A stretch of 64,000 bases of DNA from an uncultured Clostridium sp. (GTDB lineage Bacteria; Bacillota; Clostridia; Clostridiales; Clostridiaceae), in assembly GCF_934754915.1 (NCBI RefSeq), contig NZ_CAKVKB010000002.1:24482-88481 (forward strand), given 5' to 3'. The notes beneath the pieces are model-generated. The model was not told where the DNA came from and did no database searches. It saw nothing but the letters and a program-made list of their open reading frames with translations. Within the stretch, counting starts at the first letter, position 1, and every line of letters starts with the position of its first letter. A program made the translations under genes and the position numbers. Shown piece after piece: positions 17,279 through 26,221 of the stretch.

Positions 17279-18079
17279 TCATAAAACTCCTCTTGATAAT
17301 AGAGCATTAAAGTCATTTTCTCTGCTCAATTTTTCCTTACAAGGACATACTACAGCATCAATATTCCTCCACTCTAGCTTTCCACATTTAATTTTAATAT
17401 TGTTAACTCTAATTCCCTTTAATCTGCCTTCATATCCAATAGCATTATAAGATATATAGTATACATTTTCATCAGAAAAATTCTTCTGAGAAAAAAATTT
17501 TTCTTCTGCTAAAATGCAAGGAAGATTTGTAATTGGCTCTCTTAATTCATTGCCTGTATCTAGAAAACTCTGCAAATTATATTTTTTACCTTTCACCTGG
17601 AATTCAATCATATAAATATAATTGCTTACAGCTGTTCTATCTTTTATATATTCAGTCATTCTATCTAAAAATATAAATATAATCATAATTCCAATAATAA
17701 TATATTTAATTGAATATTTCTCTATTTTATAACTGCCATATACATAATAGTTCTGCTTTAATGAAAATAGAAAACATATTCCACTCAACGTAAATGTACT
17801 CATAAAAAATATACATACTGCTTTAATTGTATTTATCAGATTTGTCTTTCCATAAACTATTCTCAGCATCAAATATGCCACTAATAATTCAAAAGGCAGT
17901 ATTGAAAAAAATTTAAGTTTAGGAATTAGTAAAACCAAACTATACATTGCACCTATAAATCCAGCTTCCAAAAGTATGCGTATTGAATATTTATGCTTCA
18001 AACATCTCATGGTTACACTTAAAAGAAATATATTGACTATAAAATTTTCTAAAAAATATATGTCTGCATAAACAGCCAT
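17279..18079 (-). CDS. spoIIGA: Sigma-E processing peptidase SpoIIGA
   Basis: Membrane aspartic protease that removes the SigE pro-sequence when signalled by SpoIIR from the forespore. The N-terminal half has about five membrane helices (YADIYFLENFIVNIFLL and following). The cytoplasmic C-terminal half contains SFLDTGNELREP with the catalytic aspartate in the DTGN motif. Two consecutive ATGs occur; the second (18077-18079) is preferred because it is better spaced from AGGGGGG. About 266 residues. The gene order spoIIGA-sigE-sigG is the standard one. Confidence 0.93.
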   Translation of the reverse strand: MAVYADIYFLENFIVNIFLLSVTMRCLKHKYSIRILLEAGFIGAMYSLVLLIPKLKFFSILPFELLVAYLMLRIVYGKTNLINTIKAVCIFFMSTFTLSGICFLFSLKQNYYVYGSYKIEKYSIKYIIIGIMIIFIFLDRMTEYIKDRTAVSNYIYMIEFQVKGKKYNLQSFLDTGNELREPITNLPCILAEEKFFSQKNFSDENVYYISYNAIGYEGRLKGIRVNNIKIKCGKLEWRNIDAVVCPCKEKLSRENDFNALLSRGVL

Positions 18080-18106
18080 CATAAGCCCCCCTAACTGCCT
18101 GAATTT

Positions 18107-18140
18107 ATTATAGTCTCTTTTATTTCAAAATTTTGTCATA
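18107..18140 (-). promoter_or_regulatory. Candidate spoIIG promoter with long spacer and 0A-like box
   Basis: On the minus strand TATAAT (18107-18112) is preceded at 21 bp by ATGACA (18134-18139). The latter sits inside TATGACAAA, which matches seven of nine positions of a Spo0A box in reverse orientation. The B. subtilis spoIIG promoter is known for an over-long spacer with Spo0A bound around the -35, so the resemblance is meaningful but not proven. Confidence 0.5.
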
Positions 18141-18414
18141 ATAGCATGTATGAGTTTTATTTTTTATTTTTAACTTTTTACATATATTTACAGTAAATTT
18201 TCACCTTTACTTTTTTAACTTTAAATAAATACTTTAGTAATAGGCAAATTATTCTTTTATATCTAATTTTGATATAAATTTATATATATACACCTAAATA
18301 TTAGAATATTATTTTTAAAAAATCTTAATTCACTTAATCCTATACTTTTTAAAAATCCATTTCTCAAACTGCAAGTCTTTATAATAAAAATTTAACCAAA
18401 AATTTATATATAAA

Positions 18415-18434
18415 AAAATCTGCTTCGCAGACTG
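18415..18434 (-). terminator. Second hairpin downstream of ftsZ
   Basis: On the minus strand GTCTGC-GAA-GCAGAT is followed by TTTTTTT, a compact intrinsic terminator about 110 bases past the ftsZ stop and about 90 bases beyond the first terminator. It could end read-through transcripts or a separate short RNA. Confidence 0.75.
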
Positions 18435-18499
18435 TGTGTTTCTGCCCCCTTCAAAAGTTATCCACAGATTGTTCGAAAATATAATTTCCTATAGAATAA
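18435..18499 (-). other. Intergenic block with DnaA-box match, between tandem terminators
   Basis: Contains TTATCCACA (18458-18466, plus strand), an exact DnaA-box consensus. On the minus strand AATCTGTG in this block can pair with CACAG or with the CAGATT arm of the downstream hairpin, so alternative structures are possible. There is no open frame. The rest of the spoIIGA-ftsZ gap (18141-18414) is AT-rich without visible features. Confidence 0.4.
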
Positions 18500-18528
18500 A
18501 AAAAGATGCAGATAAATCTGCACCTAAA
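18500..18528 (-). terminator. Terminator after ftsZ
   Basis: TGCAGA-TTTA-TCTGCA on the minus strand followed by TCTTTTTTT, starting about 17 bases past the ftsZ stop. Compact stem with a strong U tract. Confidence 0.8.
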
Positions 18529-18544
18529 CTAAGAGTATAATATA

Positions 18545-19684
18545 TTAATGTTTTCTTTGTCTTCTTAAAAATACTGGTATATCTAAATCATCTTGTTCAT
18601 AGGTATTTACTGAAGATGTTTCTGATTCTTTTTCTGCTGAAGCTACAGCTGCTTCTTCTTTAGCAGTTTCCTGAACAACATTTTTCTTCACTTCTTGAAC
18701 AACATTTGTTGTTACATTTCCCTGATTAAATTCATTTTCAAATCCAGTAGCAATTACTGTAATCCTTACTTCTTCAGTTAAAGTTTCATCAATTACTGCT
18801 CCGACTATAATATTTGCATCAGGGTCTACAGCTTCTCTAACAACATCCGCTGCATCATAAACTTCTAAAGCTCCCAAATCAGCACCACCAGTAAAGTTTA
18901 TTATTACATCTGTTGCACCATCAATAGATGTCTCCAATAATGGCGATGATATCGCCTGCTTGACAGCATCTTGAGCCCTTGTATCTCCTTTACCAAATCC
19001 AACTCCCATATGAGCTAGACCTTTATTAAGCATAACAGCTTTAATATCTGCGAAATCAGCATTAATTACCCCTGTAATAGTAATAAGGTCTGAAATCGCC
19101 TGTACCCCTTGTCTTAAAACATCATCTGCAAGCTTGAAAGAATCTAACAATGTTGTTTTCTTATCTGCCATTGTAAGAAGCCTTTCATTAGGAATTATAA
19201 CTAAAGTATCAACTTTTTCTTTAAGATTTTCTATTCCAATTTCCGCTTGTCTCATTCTTCTCTTTCCTTCAAATGGAAAAGGTTTAGTGACTACTCCTAC
19301 AGTTAAAATATCCATAGCTTTAGCTATTTCAGCAACAACAGGTGCAGCTCCTGTTCCAGTTCCGCCTCCCATTCCTGCTGTAATAAATACCATATTGGCA
19401 CCCTTTATAGCTGCTGTTATTTCTTCTCTACTTTCTTCAGCAGCCTTTTTACCAATCTCAGGATTAGCTCCAGCACCAAGTCCTTTGGTAAGTTTCTCTC
19501 CGATCTGTATTTTTTGATCAGCATCAGAAAGCAGCAATGCTTGTTTATCAGTATTAATGACGATAAATTCTACATTTTTTAATCCTTCAACTATCATTCT
19601 ATTAACAGCATTGCTTCCACCGCCACCGCAGCCAATTACTTTTATGTTGGTTAATTCTTGCATATCTGCTTCAAAATCTAACAA
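18545..19684 (-). CDS. ftsZ: Cell division GTPase FtsZ
   Basis: Tubulin homologue that forms the cytokinetic ring. The tubulin signature MGGGTGTGAAPVVAEIA is at about residue 105. The N-terminal IKVIGCGGGGSNAVNRM loop and the T7-loop segment VINADFADIKAVM are present. The C-terminal peptide DDLDIPVFLRRQRK is the conserved tail that binds FtsA and SepF. The 379 residues fit the family. The start is a TTG, seven bases after GGGAGG. It lies 14 bp downstream of ftsA. Firm. Confidence 0.97.
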   Translation of the reverse strand: MLDFEADMQELTNIKVIGCGGGGSNAVNRMIVEGLKNVEFIVINTDKQALLLSDADQKIQIGEKLTKGLGAGANPEIGKKAAEESREEITAAIKGANMVFITAGMGGGTGTGAAPVVAEIAKAMDILTVGVVTKPFPFEGKRRMRQAEIGIENLKEKVDTLVIIPNERLLTMADKKTTLLDSFKLADDVLRQGVQAISDLITITGVINADFADIKAVMLNKGLAHMGVGFGKGDTRAQDAVKQAISSPLLETSIDGATDVIINFTGGADLGALEVYDAADVVREAVDPDANIIVGAVIDETLTEEVRITVIATGFENEFNQGNVTTNVVQEVKKNVVQETAKEEAAVASAEKESETSSVNTYEQDDLDIPVFLRRQRKH

Positions 19685-19698
19685 AACAATTCCTCCCT

Positions 19699-20964
19699 TT
19701 AGAAAATCTTATTAAAGAAATTTTTCAATTTACTTAATATATGATTTTCATATTCATTATTGTGTAAAATTTCTGTGTCTTTATTCACAATTTCTTTTTC
19801 TGCTTTTTTATTATTTGGAATTATCTTATTATCCCCTAATAAGATTAATTTATCATACACTTCTTTAACTAATGCTAATGAAGTTATATTTTCCGAATTT
19901 TTAATTCCCAAATCAATATCTTTTATTATCTTTATTTTTATCTTGAAAATTTTACTAACGATTTCAATTATATCTTCAAAATAGCCTAAAGCATCTCCAT
20001 ATAAAATTATACTACAAATTCTATCATAATGACCAGTCTTTTTTAACTCCATATGGATATGATTTAATATTTCTTCAATTCTTGCATTTGTAACTTCATA
20101 AAATAAATCTTTTGATACCTTTACAGTACCAACTTCAATTTCATCTGGAACAGAATTGTCGTTATATAAAGTTTTGTAATTACTAGAATAAATTTTTTTA
20201 ATATTATCAGCTTCTAAAAATGAAAATTCTCCGCAGATAGCTAAATCATTTGAAATATTATTTCCTCCTACAGGTATGCTGCTTATTTGTTTTACCACTC
20301 CAGCATCATCAAATACAGCAATATCAATTTCACCAGCTCCAATATCTACAAGAGCAGTTTCACCATCATTTTTATTTTCACTTAAAAATATTTGCTTACC
20401 TGTAATTATATTGCTCTTTATAGATACTACTTCATATTTAGTATCTTTAAAAATTTCATAATATTTTTCTATTTCTTCCTTATTTCCTATAATAAAAGTA
20501 AGATTAATTTCAAAACTTTCAGCTTTCCAGTTAAGTATATCTTTATATACAACTTGATTATTTATCAAATAAAAATTTATTATTTCATCAATAATCACTT
20601 CATCAGTACTTAATAAAAAGTTGCTTTTTGCTTTATTTAATCCTTCTACTAATGCTTCTTTTGTTACTTTTCCATCTTCTAAATTAACTTTTACTGTAGT
20701 TTCTGTAATTCTTAATCTTCTTGAAGAAATACCTAATGTGATATTTTTAATATCAGTTTCTGTTTTTTCTTCTAGTTCCTTTAGTAATTTTTCTGCTGAT
20801 TCTCTGCATTTTTTTGAATCAGCAACAATACCTTTCTCTATTCCTAATGATTTGCAACTTTTTGTGTATAATATTTCTAAGTCATCATTTTTATTTTTTT
20901 CTGCAATTGTTGCAGAAAACTTTTTACTACCAATATCTATTGCTGTTATTATCTCTTGTAACAT
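19699..20964 (-). CDS. ftsA: FtsA-like cell division ATPase
   Basis: Actin-fold protein that tethers FtsZ to the membrane. Visible are the phosphate-1 segment ITAIDIGSKKFSATIAE, a SHS2/1C-like region (residues ~80-160), the phosphate-2 segment ALVDIGAGEIDIAVF, and a C-terminal amphipathic helix ENHILSKLKNFFNKIF of the membrane-targeting type. The longer frame adds 20 codons, but the ATG before LQEIITAID has AAGGGGA upstream and is preferred (421 residues). It is diverged from B. subtilis FtsA; the position before ftsZ supports the call. Confidence 0.85.
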   Translation of the reverse strand: MLQEIITAIDIGSKKFSATIAEKNKNDDLEILYTKSCKSLGIEKGIVADSKKCRESAEKLLKELEEKTETDIKNITLGISSRRLRITETTVKVNLEDGKVTKEALVEGLNKAKSNFLLSTDEVIIDEIINFYLINNQVVYKDILNWKAESFEINLTFIIGNKEEIEKYYEIFKDTKYEVVSIKSNIITGKQIFLSENKNDGETALVDIGAGEIDIAVFDDAGVVKQISSIPVGGNNISNDLAICGEFSFLEADNIKKIYSSNYKTLYNDNSVPDEIEVGTVKVSKDLFYEVTNARIEEILNHIHMELKKTGHYDRICSIILYGDALGYFEDIIEIVSKIFKIKIKIIKDIDLGIKNSENITSLALVKEVYDKLILLGDNKIIPNNKKAEKEIVNKDTEILHNNEYENHILSKLKNFFNKIF

Positions 20965-21233
20965 GACTAGTTTCTTCCCCTTCTTTGCAGAAAAAATCAA
21001 ACCTCTTAAGAATATATTCAACATACATTTAAAAACTCCTTTAAAAAATATGTCAAATTTATTTTTTATTATATTTTTATTATTTATCTACTTTGATTCT
21101 TCTACAATATATATCAAACATATTATAAAATTAGCGAAACTAAATTTCAAGCTAATAAAAGCTTCCAAATTGATATACATTTGCTTTAATTAATAATTAA
21201 ATTCTCAATATAAAAACTTTTTTTAATTCTATA

Positions 21234-22268
21234 TTAGTATCTATTATTTCTTGCCCATCTTTCATACTCGTCTCGAGAAATAGTATTATTATTCACTAAC
21301 CTTCTTAAATCCATGTCTATTGTCTGCATACCAAATTTAGATCCCATTTGAATAAAACTGTTTATCTGCTCATAATTTCCCTCTCTTATAAGATTTTTTA
21401 TACTGGGAGTACATACCATTATTTCCATTGCTGCTGTTCTACCTTTTCCTGATGCATTTGGCAAAAGTACCTGAGACACTACTCCTCTTAATAAAGATGC
21501 TAATTGAATCTTTACTTCATTTTGATGACCAGATTCAAATGAATTTATGATTCTATATATGCTATTTGCCGCCCCCATATTATGAAGAGTTGAAAATACA
21601 AGATGTCCTGTCTGAGCTGCCCTTAAAGCAGTTTCTATCGTTTCTGAATCTCTCATTTCTCCTACTAATATAACATCGGGATCTTGCCTTAACGCTGCTC
21701 TCAATCCCATAACATAACTTTGAGTATCTTCTCCTATTTCTCTTTGGTTAACCATAGATTTCTTTGTTTCATAAATATACTCTATAGGTTCTTCCAATGT
21801 TATTATATGTTTTTCTTTTGTTGTATTTATCTCATTTATCATTGCTGCAAGAGTTGTACTTTTTCCTGATCCAGTAGGTCCTGTTACCAATACCAAACCA
21901 TCCTTCAACTCAGTAAATTCTCTTAATGCTCTTGCGTCTGTAATATCACTCAACTTAGGTACACTCTCTTTTATAACCCTCATACAAATAGCATATGAAC
22001 CCCTGCATTTAAATGCATTTACTCTAAAATTACTTACTCCAGGTCTGTTATATTTAAAATCAATTTCTCCATCATGTAAAAATTCTTCAAATTTACTTGG
22101 AGCCATATCTTTTATATATTCTTCAACAACTTCATGAGGAATCGGATCTTCATATGCCTTAACAAGATTTCCATCAATTCTTACCATTGGTGTCAATCCA
22201 GATGTAATATGAATATCCGATACTCTTGTTATATCCATATTATCTAATAGCTTGTCTATTTTTGCCAT
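21234..22268 (-). CDS. pilT: Twitching-motility ATPase PilT
   Basis: Hexameric ATPase that retracts type IV pili. 344 residues. The PAS-like N-terminal domain (1-100) is followed by the core with Walker A VTGPTGSGKSTT near residue 130, an Asp box (ITLEEPIEYIY), Walker B DPDVILVGEMRD and a His box (TGHLVFSTLHN). The retraction-type AIRAGL region is replaced by ALRAAQTGHL and MEIMVCTPSIKNLIREG, fitting PilT rather than the extension ATPase PilB. No other pilus gene is adjacent. Its terminator or promoter lies in the 22269-22476 gap. Confidence 0.92.
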   Translation of the reverse strand: MAKIDKLLDNMDITRVSDIHITSGLTPMVRIDGNLVKAYEDPIPHEVVEEYIKDMAPSKFEEFLHDGEIDFKYNRPGVSNFRVNAFKCRGSYAICMRVIKESVPKLSDITDARALREFTELKDGLVLVTGPTGSGKSTTLAAMINEINTTKEKHIITLEEPIEYIYETKKSMVNQREIGEDTQSYVMGLRAALRQDPDVILVGEMRDSETIETALRAAQTGHLVFSTLHNMGAANSIYRIINSFESGHQNEVKIQLASLLRGVVSQVLLPNASGKGRTAAMEIMVCTPSIKNLIREGNYEQINSFIQMGSKFGMQTIDMDLRRLVNNNTISRDEYERWARNNRY

Positions 22269-22390
22269 AATACCCCTCCATATATTCCACTAGTTCTTTT
22301 TTTATTTTTTTAATAAATATAAAAATACCACTTTTAAAATATCATTTTATTTCCATATATGTCAATAATTATAAACAAATTAATGATAAA

Positions 22391-22459
22391 TAGCTCAAAA
22401 GTAAAAGCAATTCAATTATATTTAATATATTGAAAATCTATTGCTTTAATTTTGAGCTA
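22391..22459 (-). terminator. Terminator after sigK
   Basis: TAGCTCAAAA plus GTAAAAGCAAT (22391-22411) pairs with 22440-22459 through about 19 bp with one extra base, around a 28-base loop. It lies about 20 bases past the sigK stop. No strong U tract follows, so it may be an RNA-processing or stabilising stem instead. Confidence 0.5.
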
Positions 22460-22476
22460 ATTTAAGTAATGAATAA

Positions 22477-23175
22477 TTAACTTTTTGAATATAATTCTTT
22501 TTTTAGCTTCTTTAAGGCTTTTTTTTCTATTCTAGATACATATGAACGTGATATCCCAAGATTTCCTGCTATTTCTCTTTGAGTCTTGCATTTTCCATCA
22601 ATGAGTCCATATCTCATTATCAATATGGAGCTTTCTCTTCTTGTAAGCGATTCTCCTAATTTTTTATATAATGCCCTTACTTGAAGATTATTTTCTACTT
22701 TATCCAATACACAATCCTTTTCACTGCTCAATATATCCATAAGACAGAATTCATTGCCTTCTTTATCAACTCCAATCGGATCCTGGAGATACACTTCATT
22801 TTTTTGCTTCTTATTATTTCTAAAAAGCATTAATATTTCATTTTCTATACATCTTGAAGCATAAGTAGCCAGTCTTGTTCCTTTGCTTGAATCAAAGGAA
22901 TCTATTGCTTTTATCAAGCCAACAGTTCCTATTGATATCAATTCGTCAACATCTTTGTTTGGAAATGAATATTTCTTTACAATATGAGCCACTAATCTTA
23001 AATTTCTTTCAATCAGTATGCTTTTTGCATTTTTATCTCCTTCTTTTAGCTTTTTTAAATACATCTGTTCTTCTTCTTCGTTTAATGGTAATGGAAAAGT
23101 ATTATTGTTAGTTATATATCCTGTTAAAAAAAAGGAATTACATACAAGCTCAACAAGACCACTTAATATAAACAC
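22477..23175 (-). CDS. sigK: Sporulation sigma factor SigK (pro-form), uninterrupted
   Basis: Late mother-cell sigma factor. The first ~20 residues (FILSGLVELVCNSFFLTGY) are the hydrophobic pro-sequence cleaved by SpoIVFB in Bacillus. Region 2 shows VDELISIGTVGLIKAIDSFDSSKGTRLATYASRCIENEILMLFR; region 4 ends REIAGNLGISRSYVSRIEKKALKKLKKEL. The 232 residues are continuous, so no skin element interrupts the gene, unlike B. subtilis and C. difficile. Start is GTG six bases after GGAGG. Upstream CATACTAT at about 23198-23205 resembles a sigma-E -10, without a clear -35. Confidence 0.94.
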   Translation of the reverse strand: MFILSGLVELVCNSFFLTGYITNNNTFPLPLNEEEEQMYLKKLKEGDKNAKSILIERNLRLVAHIVKKYSFPNKDVDELISIGTVGLIKAIDSFDSSKGTRLATYASRCIENEILMLFRNNKKQKNEVYLQDPIGVDKEGNEFCLMDILSSEKDCVLDKVENNLQVRALYKKLGESLTRRESSILIMRYGLIDGKCKTQREIAGNLGISRSYVSRIEKKALKKLKKELYSKS

Positions 23176-23249
23176 CTTTTTCCTCCATAACAGTGCTTCA
23201 TATTATAGTATGTTATAATTTCAAAAAAGTTTCTTAATTTGTATTCATT

Positions 23250-24821
23250 TTATTTATCATATAATTTTTCTACAATACTTTTAAAAATTGGAGCTGCTGT
23301 ATCACCACCTCCAGCATCATTATTATTTGCATCTTTAACACATTCAATATTAGGAGTAAAAACTATCATAGTATATTTCTTATCTTCCATATTAAAATAT
23401 CCAACAAACCACCCATGAGTCTTTCCATTATTTCCTGTAGAAGACCCAGTTTTTCCTCCAATAGAAATACTATTAATATATGCTTTTTTTCCTGTTCCAT
23501 TCTGCACTACTTTTTTCATAGAATTTTGTACAAGTTTAGCTGTTATCTCACTATACACCCGTTTTTTTTCACCTTCAAATTCTTTTACTATATTCTCATT
23601 TTTATCTAAAACCGCTTCTACTATATATGGTTTTATGTAAACTCCATTATTTACTATAGTATTTATAGCTCCAATCATCTGAACTGGTGTCACATTCATG
23701 CACTGCCCAATTGATATATTGTTTATTCCTGCTTCTTCATTAGGAATAACTCCTGCAGCCTCATTGCAATTATTTCCTGCAAAATTTATTACTGGATTAT
23801 ACAATCCTTGACTTTTAGAATACTCCATCAATTTATCATATCCTAATTTTGCTCCTATCTGCGCAAATACATCATTACATGAAATTTCAAAAGCCTTTTC
23901 TACTGTAATTCTTCCATGAGGCACCCTGCATATATTACCATTACAGCAATAAATATCATCTATATTTATAAGGCCACAATCTAATGCAGAACCTAATGTT
24001 ACTATTTTATATATAGAACCTGGTTCATATCCCATCTGTTCTATTCCTAAATTTATATTTGCTTCACTTTCATCTTTCTGTATCATACATCTTATTTTTC
24101 CAGTTTCGCTTTCCATAATTATTATTCCTATATTTTCAAGATAATCATATTGCTCATCTTCAAGCACATCATTTACTTTATTCTGCATATCTTTATCAAT
24201 AGTAAGTCTTAAATTTCTATTCTTATCTGAAATATTTATACTCTGTTTTGAATATATAGCCTTATCATCTAGATAAAACTCCTCTTTAGGTGTTTCATTA
24301 TCTTTTAAATATTCATATAACTCATATTCGATTGTTCCTTCTTTATGATTACCTTCCATAATTTTACCGAACATATTTCCTATGCTCCACGCTTTTTTCA
24401 CATCAACAGTATCTGATATATAAGTGTAAATTCCTTTTAAATTTGTTAGTTTGTTAATTTTTTCATAAGTCTCTTTTGATATATCATAATACATCTTTCC
24501 AGTTTGTTTCATAATTTCAGAATAATTAAATTCTGGATCCTCAGATTTCATTATAAAATTTAATGCCATAAGATCTTCTAATGTTTCTTCATAATTATTT
24601 AAAGAAAATGGTTTTAAATCAATAACCAAAATATATTTTTTAGCATATTTCATCATATCTCTTCCTTTTGAATCCAAAATCATATAATCCAGATTTGTTA
24701 TATTTTCTTCTTGATGATTTTTATAAGAACTTTGAACCTTTTCTGAAGGATATATCTGAAGGATATATATTCTTATACTTAGCAATATTAACATCATAAA
24801 TAACATTGCCATTACACACAC
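23250..24821 (-). CDS. Class B penicillin-binding protein (SpoVD/PBP2-like transpeptidase)
   Basis: Membrane-anchored D,D-transpeptidase. A hydrophobic helix (residues ~2-20) precedes an N-terminal pedestal to ~190 and the transpeptidase domain. The active-site triad motifs are EPGSIYKIV (catalytic Ser, SxxK), SCND (SxN) and GGKTGSS (KTG). 523 residues counted from the GTG at 24819-24821. No PASTA domain is present. The frame stays open upstream to about 24887. A better-placed start is an ATT at 24858-24860, seven bases after GGGAG, which would add FIDKLYKRKRI, the positive residues normal before a signal anchor. The cellular role (elongation, septum or spore) is undetermined. Confidence 0.85.
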   Translation of the reverse strand: MCVMAMLFMMLILLSIRIYILQIYPSEKVQSSYKNHQEENITNLDYMILDSKGRDMMKYAKKYILVIDLKPFSLNNYEETLEDLMALNFIMKSEDPEFNYSEIMKQTGKMYYDISKETYEKINKLTNLKGIYTYISDTVDVKKAWSIGNMFGKIMEGNHKEGTIEYELYEYLKDNETPKEEFYLDDKAIYSKQSINISDKNRNLRLTIDKDMQNKVNDVLEDEQYDYLENIGIIIMESETGKIRCMIQKDESEANINLGIEQMGYEPGSIYKIVTLGSALDCGLINIDDIYCCNGNICRVPHGRITVEKAFEISCNDVFAQIGAKLGYDKLMEYSKSQGLYNPVINFAGNNCNEAAGVIPNEEAGINNISIGQCMNVTPVQMIGAINTIVNNGVYIKPYIVEAVLDKNENIVKEFEGEKKRVYSEITAKLVQNSMKKVVQNGTGKKAYINSISIGGKTGSSTGNNGKTHGWFVGYFNMEDKKYTMIVFTPNIECVKDANNNDAGGGDTAAPIFKSIVEKLYDK

Positions 24822-24860
24822 TATTCTTTTTCTTTTATATAATTTATCAATAAAAATAAT

Positions 24861-24904
24861 AAAGCATCTCCCTTCAGTTAAATTTTAACCTTGAAAGATG
24901 CTTT
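24861..24904 (-). terminator. Hairpin overlapping the PBP ribosome binding site
   Basis: AAAGCATCT (24861-24869) pairs with AGATGCTTT (24896-24904), with inner pairing TTCA/TGAA and GTTAA/TTAAC. On the minus strand the 3' arm contains the GGGAGATG Shine-Dalgarno of the PBP gene and is followed by ATTATTTTTATT. It can act as a terminator for the upstream U32 gene and would mask the PBP ribosome binding site. Confidence 0.65.
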
Positions 24905-24989
24905 TTATTCATATTTATCCCTTTATTCCTAATATTACAAATACTAAAATAATATTCTTTAATATTTACTTGAGTTAATCTTTCTTAAC

Positions 24990-26213
24990 TTAATTACCTT
25001 TGAGAATAATGTCATTTTTTTGAAGAGGTATATTAACTTTTACTTTGAATCTCATATGAGATCTATCTGCTTCTTCAATTTCACGATCTTTTTCAATATC
25101 ATACATTTGACTCATATTAACTTTAAAATATGGCATGTAAGGTCTTAATATCTCAACTTCTGTATTATTAAAAGCTTTGTTTTTCTGCATTATTATTGCT
25201 GTCTGTGTGCCAGCATCGTATTCTTCAACAATTCCAATTATTTTATAACCACCTGTATATGATTTTTCTTCATAATTCTGTTCATCATTTTTTCCTAAAT
25301 AAAATCCTGTATGGTATGGTCTATGACTTACTCTATTTAATATATCCATCCATTCTTGCTGGAATTGATAATTTTGAGGATCATCATAATATCTATCCAA
25401 TGCTTCCCTATAAGCTTTTATTGTTGAAGCAATATAAAATTCACTTTGCATTCTTCCCTCTATCTTAAAAGAGTTTATTCCTGATTCTACAAGTTCAGGT
25501 ATATAGTGAATCATACATAAATCTTTTGAGTTCATTATATATGTACCATTTTTATCTTCAACTATAGGATAATATTCACCAGGTCTTGTTTCTTCTACAA
25601 GGTTATATTTATGTTCACATTCATTTAAATCCATTTGTTTATGAGCATCTCTTCCAAGAATATAATTTGAAATAAGACTTCTTCCTGAATAAGCAATACA
25701 CATGGAACCATGAACAAAACATTCTATTTCACAACTACCTGGTATATTTTCAGTTATTGTTTTTATTTCTTTAAAAGTTAATTCCTTTGAAAGTACAATT
25801 CTCTTTATTCCAATATCATGCCAAAATTTTGCTGCAACCCAGTTTACTGTATTTGCCTGAGTACTTAAATGTATATCTAATTGTGGTGCTATTTCTTTTG
25901 CAATTGATATAAGCGATGGATCTGCAATAAGTATTGCATCTACTCCAATATCATATAACTTCTTAATATATTCACCAGCATCCTTTAAATCATAATTTCT
26001 TGCAAAAATATTTAGATTGACATATACTTTTTTTCCTCTTTCATGGCAATATTTAATACCTTCAATCATTTCTTCATTGGTAAAATTATCTGAAAATGCT
26101 TCTAAATTTAATTTTTCTCCAGCCAGATACACTGCATCTGCGCCAAAATCTATTGCTATTTTTAATTTTTCCAAACTTCCTGCTGGTGCTAAAATTTCTG
26201 GTTTCTTTTTCAT
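24990..26213 (-). CDS. trhP: U32-family protein, probable tRNA U34 hydroxylation protein TrhP
   Basis: Peptidase-U32-type TIM-barrel protein of 407 residues. TrhP homologues (E. coli YegQ, B. subtilis YrrN/YrrO) make 5-hydroxyuridine at tRNA position 34 from prephenate. Signatures are EILAPAGSLEKLKIAIDFGADAVYLAG at the start, CFVHGSMCIAYSGRSLISNYILGRDAHKQ with conserved cysteines, and SFKIEGRMQS. The adjacent trmR-like gene, nine bases upstream, methylates the same hydroxyl. This mirrors the B. subtilis yrrL-yrrM-yrrN-yrrO order and supports the specific call over a protease. Confidence 0.8.
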   Translation of the reverse strand: MKKKPEILAPAGSLEKLKIAIDFGADAVYLAGEKLNLEAFSDNFTNEEMIEGIKYCHERGKKVYVNLNIFARNYDLKDAGEYIKKLYDIGVDAILIADPSLISIAKEIAPQLDIHLSTQANTVNWVAAKFWHDIGIKRIVLSKELTFKEIKTITENIPGSCEIECFVHGSMCIAYSGRSLISNYILGRDAHKQMDLNECEHKYNLVEETRPGEYYPIVEDKNGTYIMNSKDLCMIHYIPELVESGINSFKIEGRMQSEFYIASTIKAYREALDRYYDDPQNYQFQQEWMDILNRVSHRPYHTGFYLGKNDEQNYEEKSYTGGYKIIGIVEEYDAGTQTAIIMQKNKAFNNTEVEILRPYMPYFKVNMSQMYDIEKDREIEEADRSHMRFKVKVNIPLQKNDIILKGN

Positions 26214-26221
26214 AGGGTTTA

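Noticed and set aside
20621..21193. Plus-strand frame of 190 codons spanning the ftsA start
   Set aside because: Most of it is antisense to ftsA and the rest is AT-rich intergenic DNA; the residue pattern is that of random low-G+C sequence.
21234..22268. Type IV pilus locus
   Set aside because: Only pilT is present; the flanking genes are ftsA and sigK, so no pilus operon can be claimed here.
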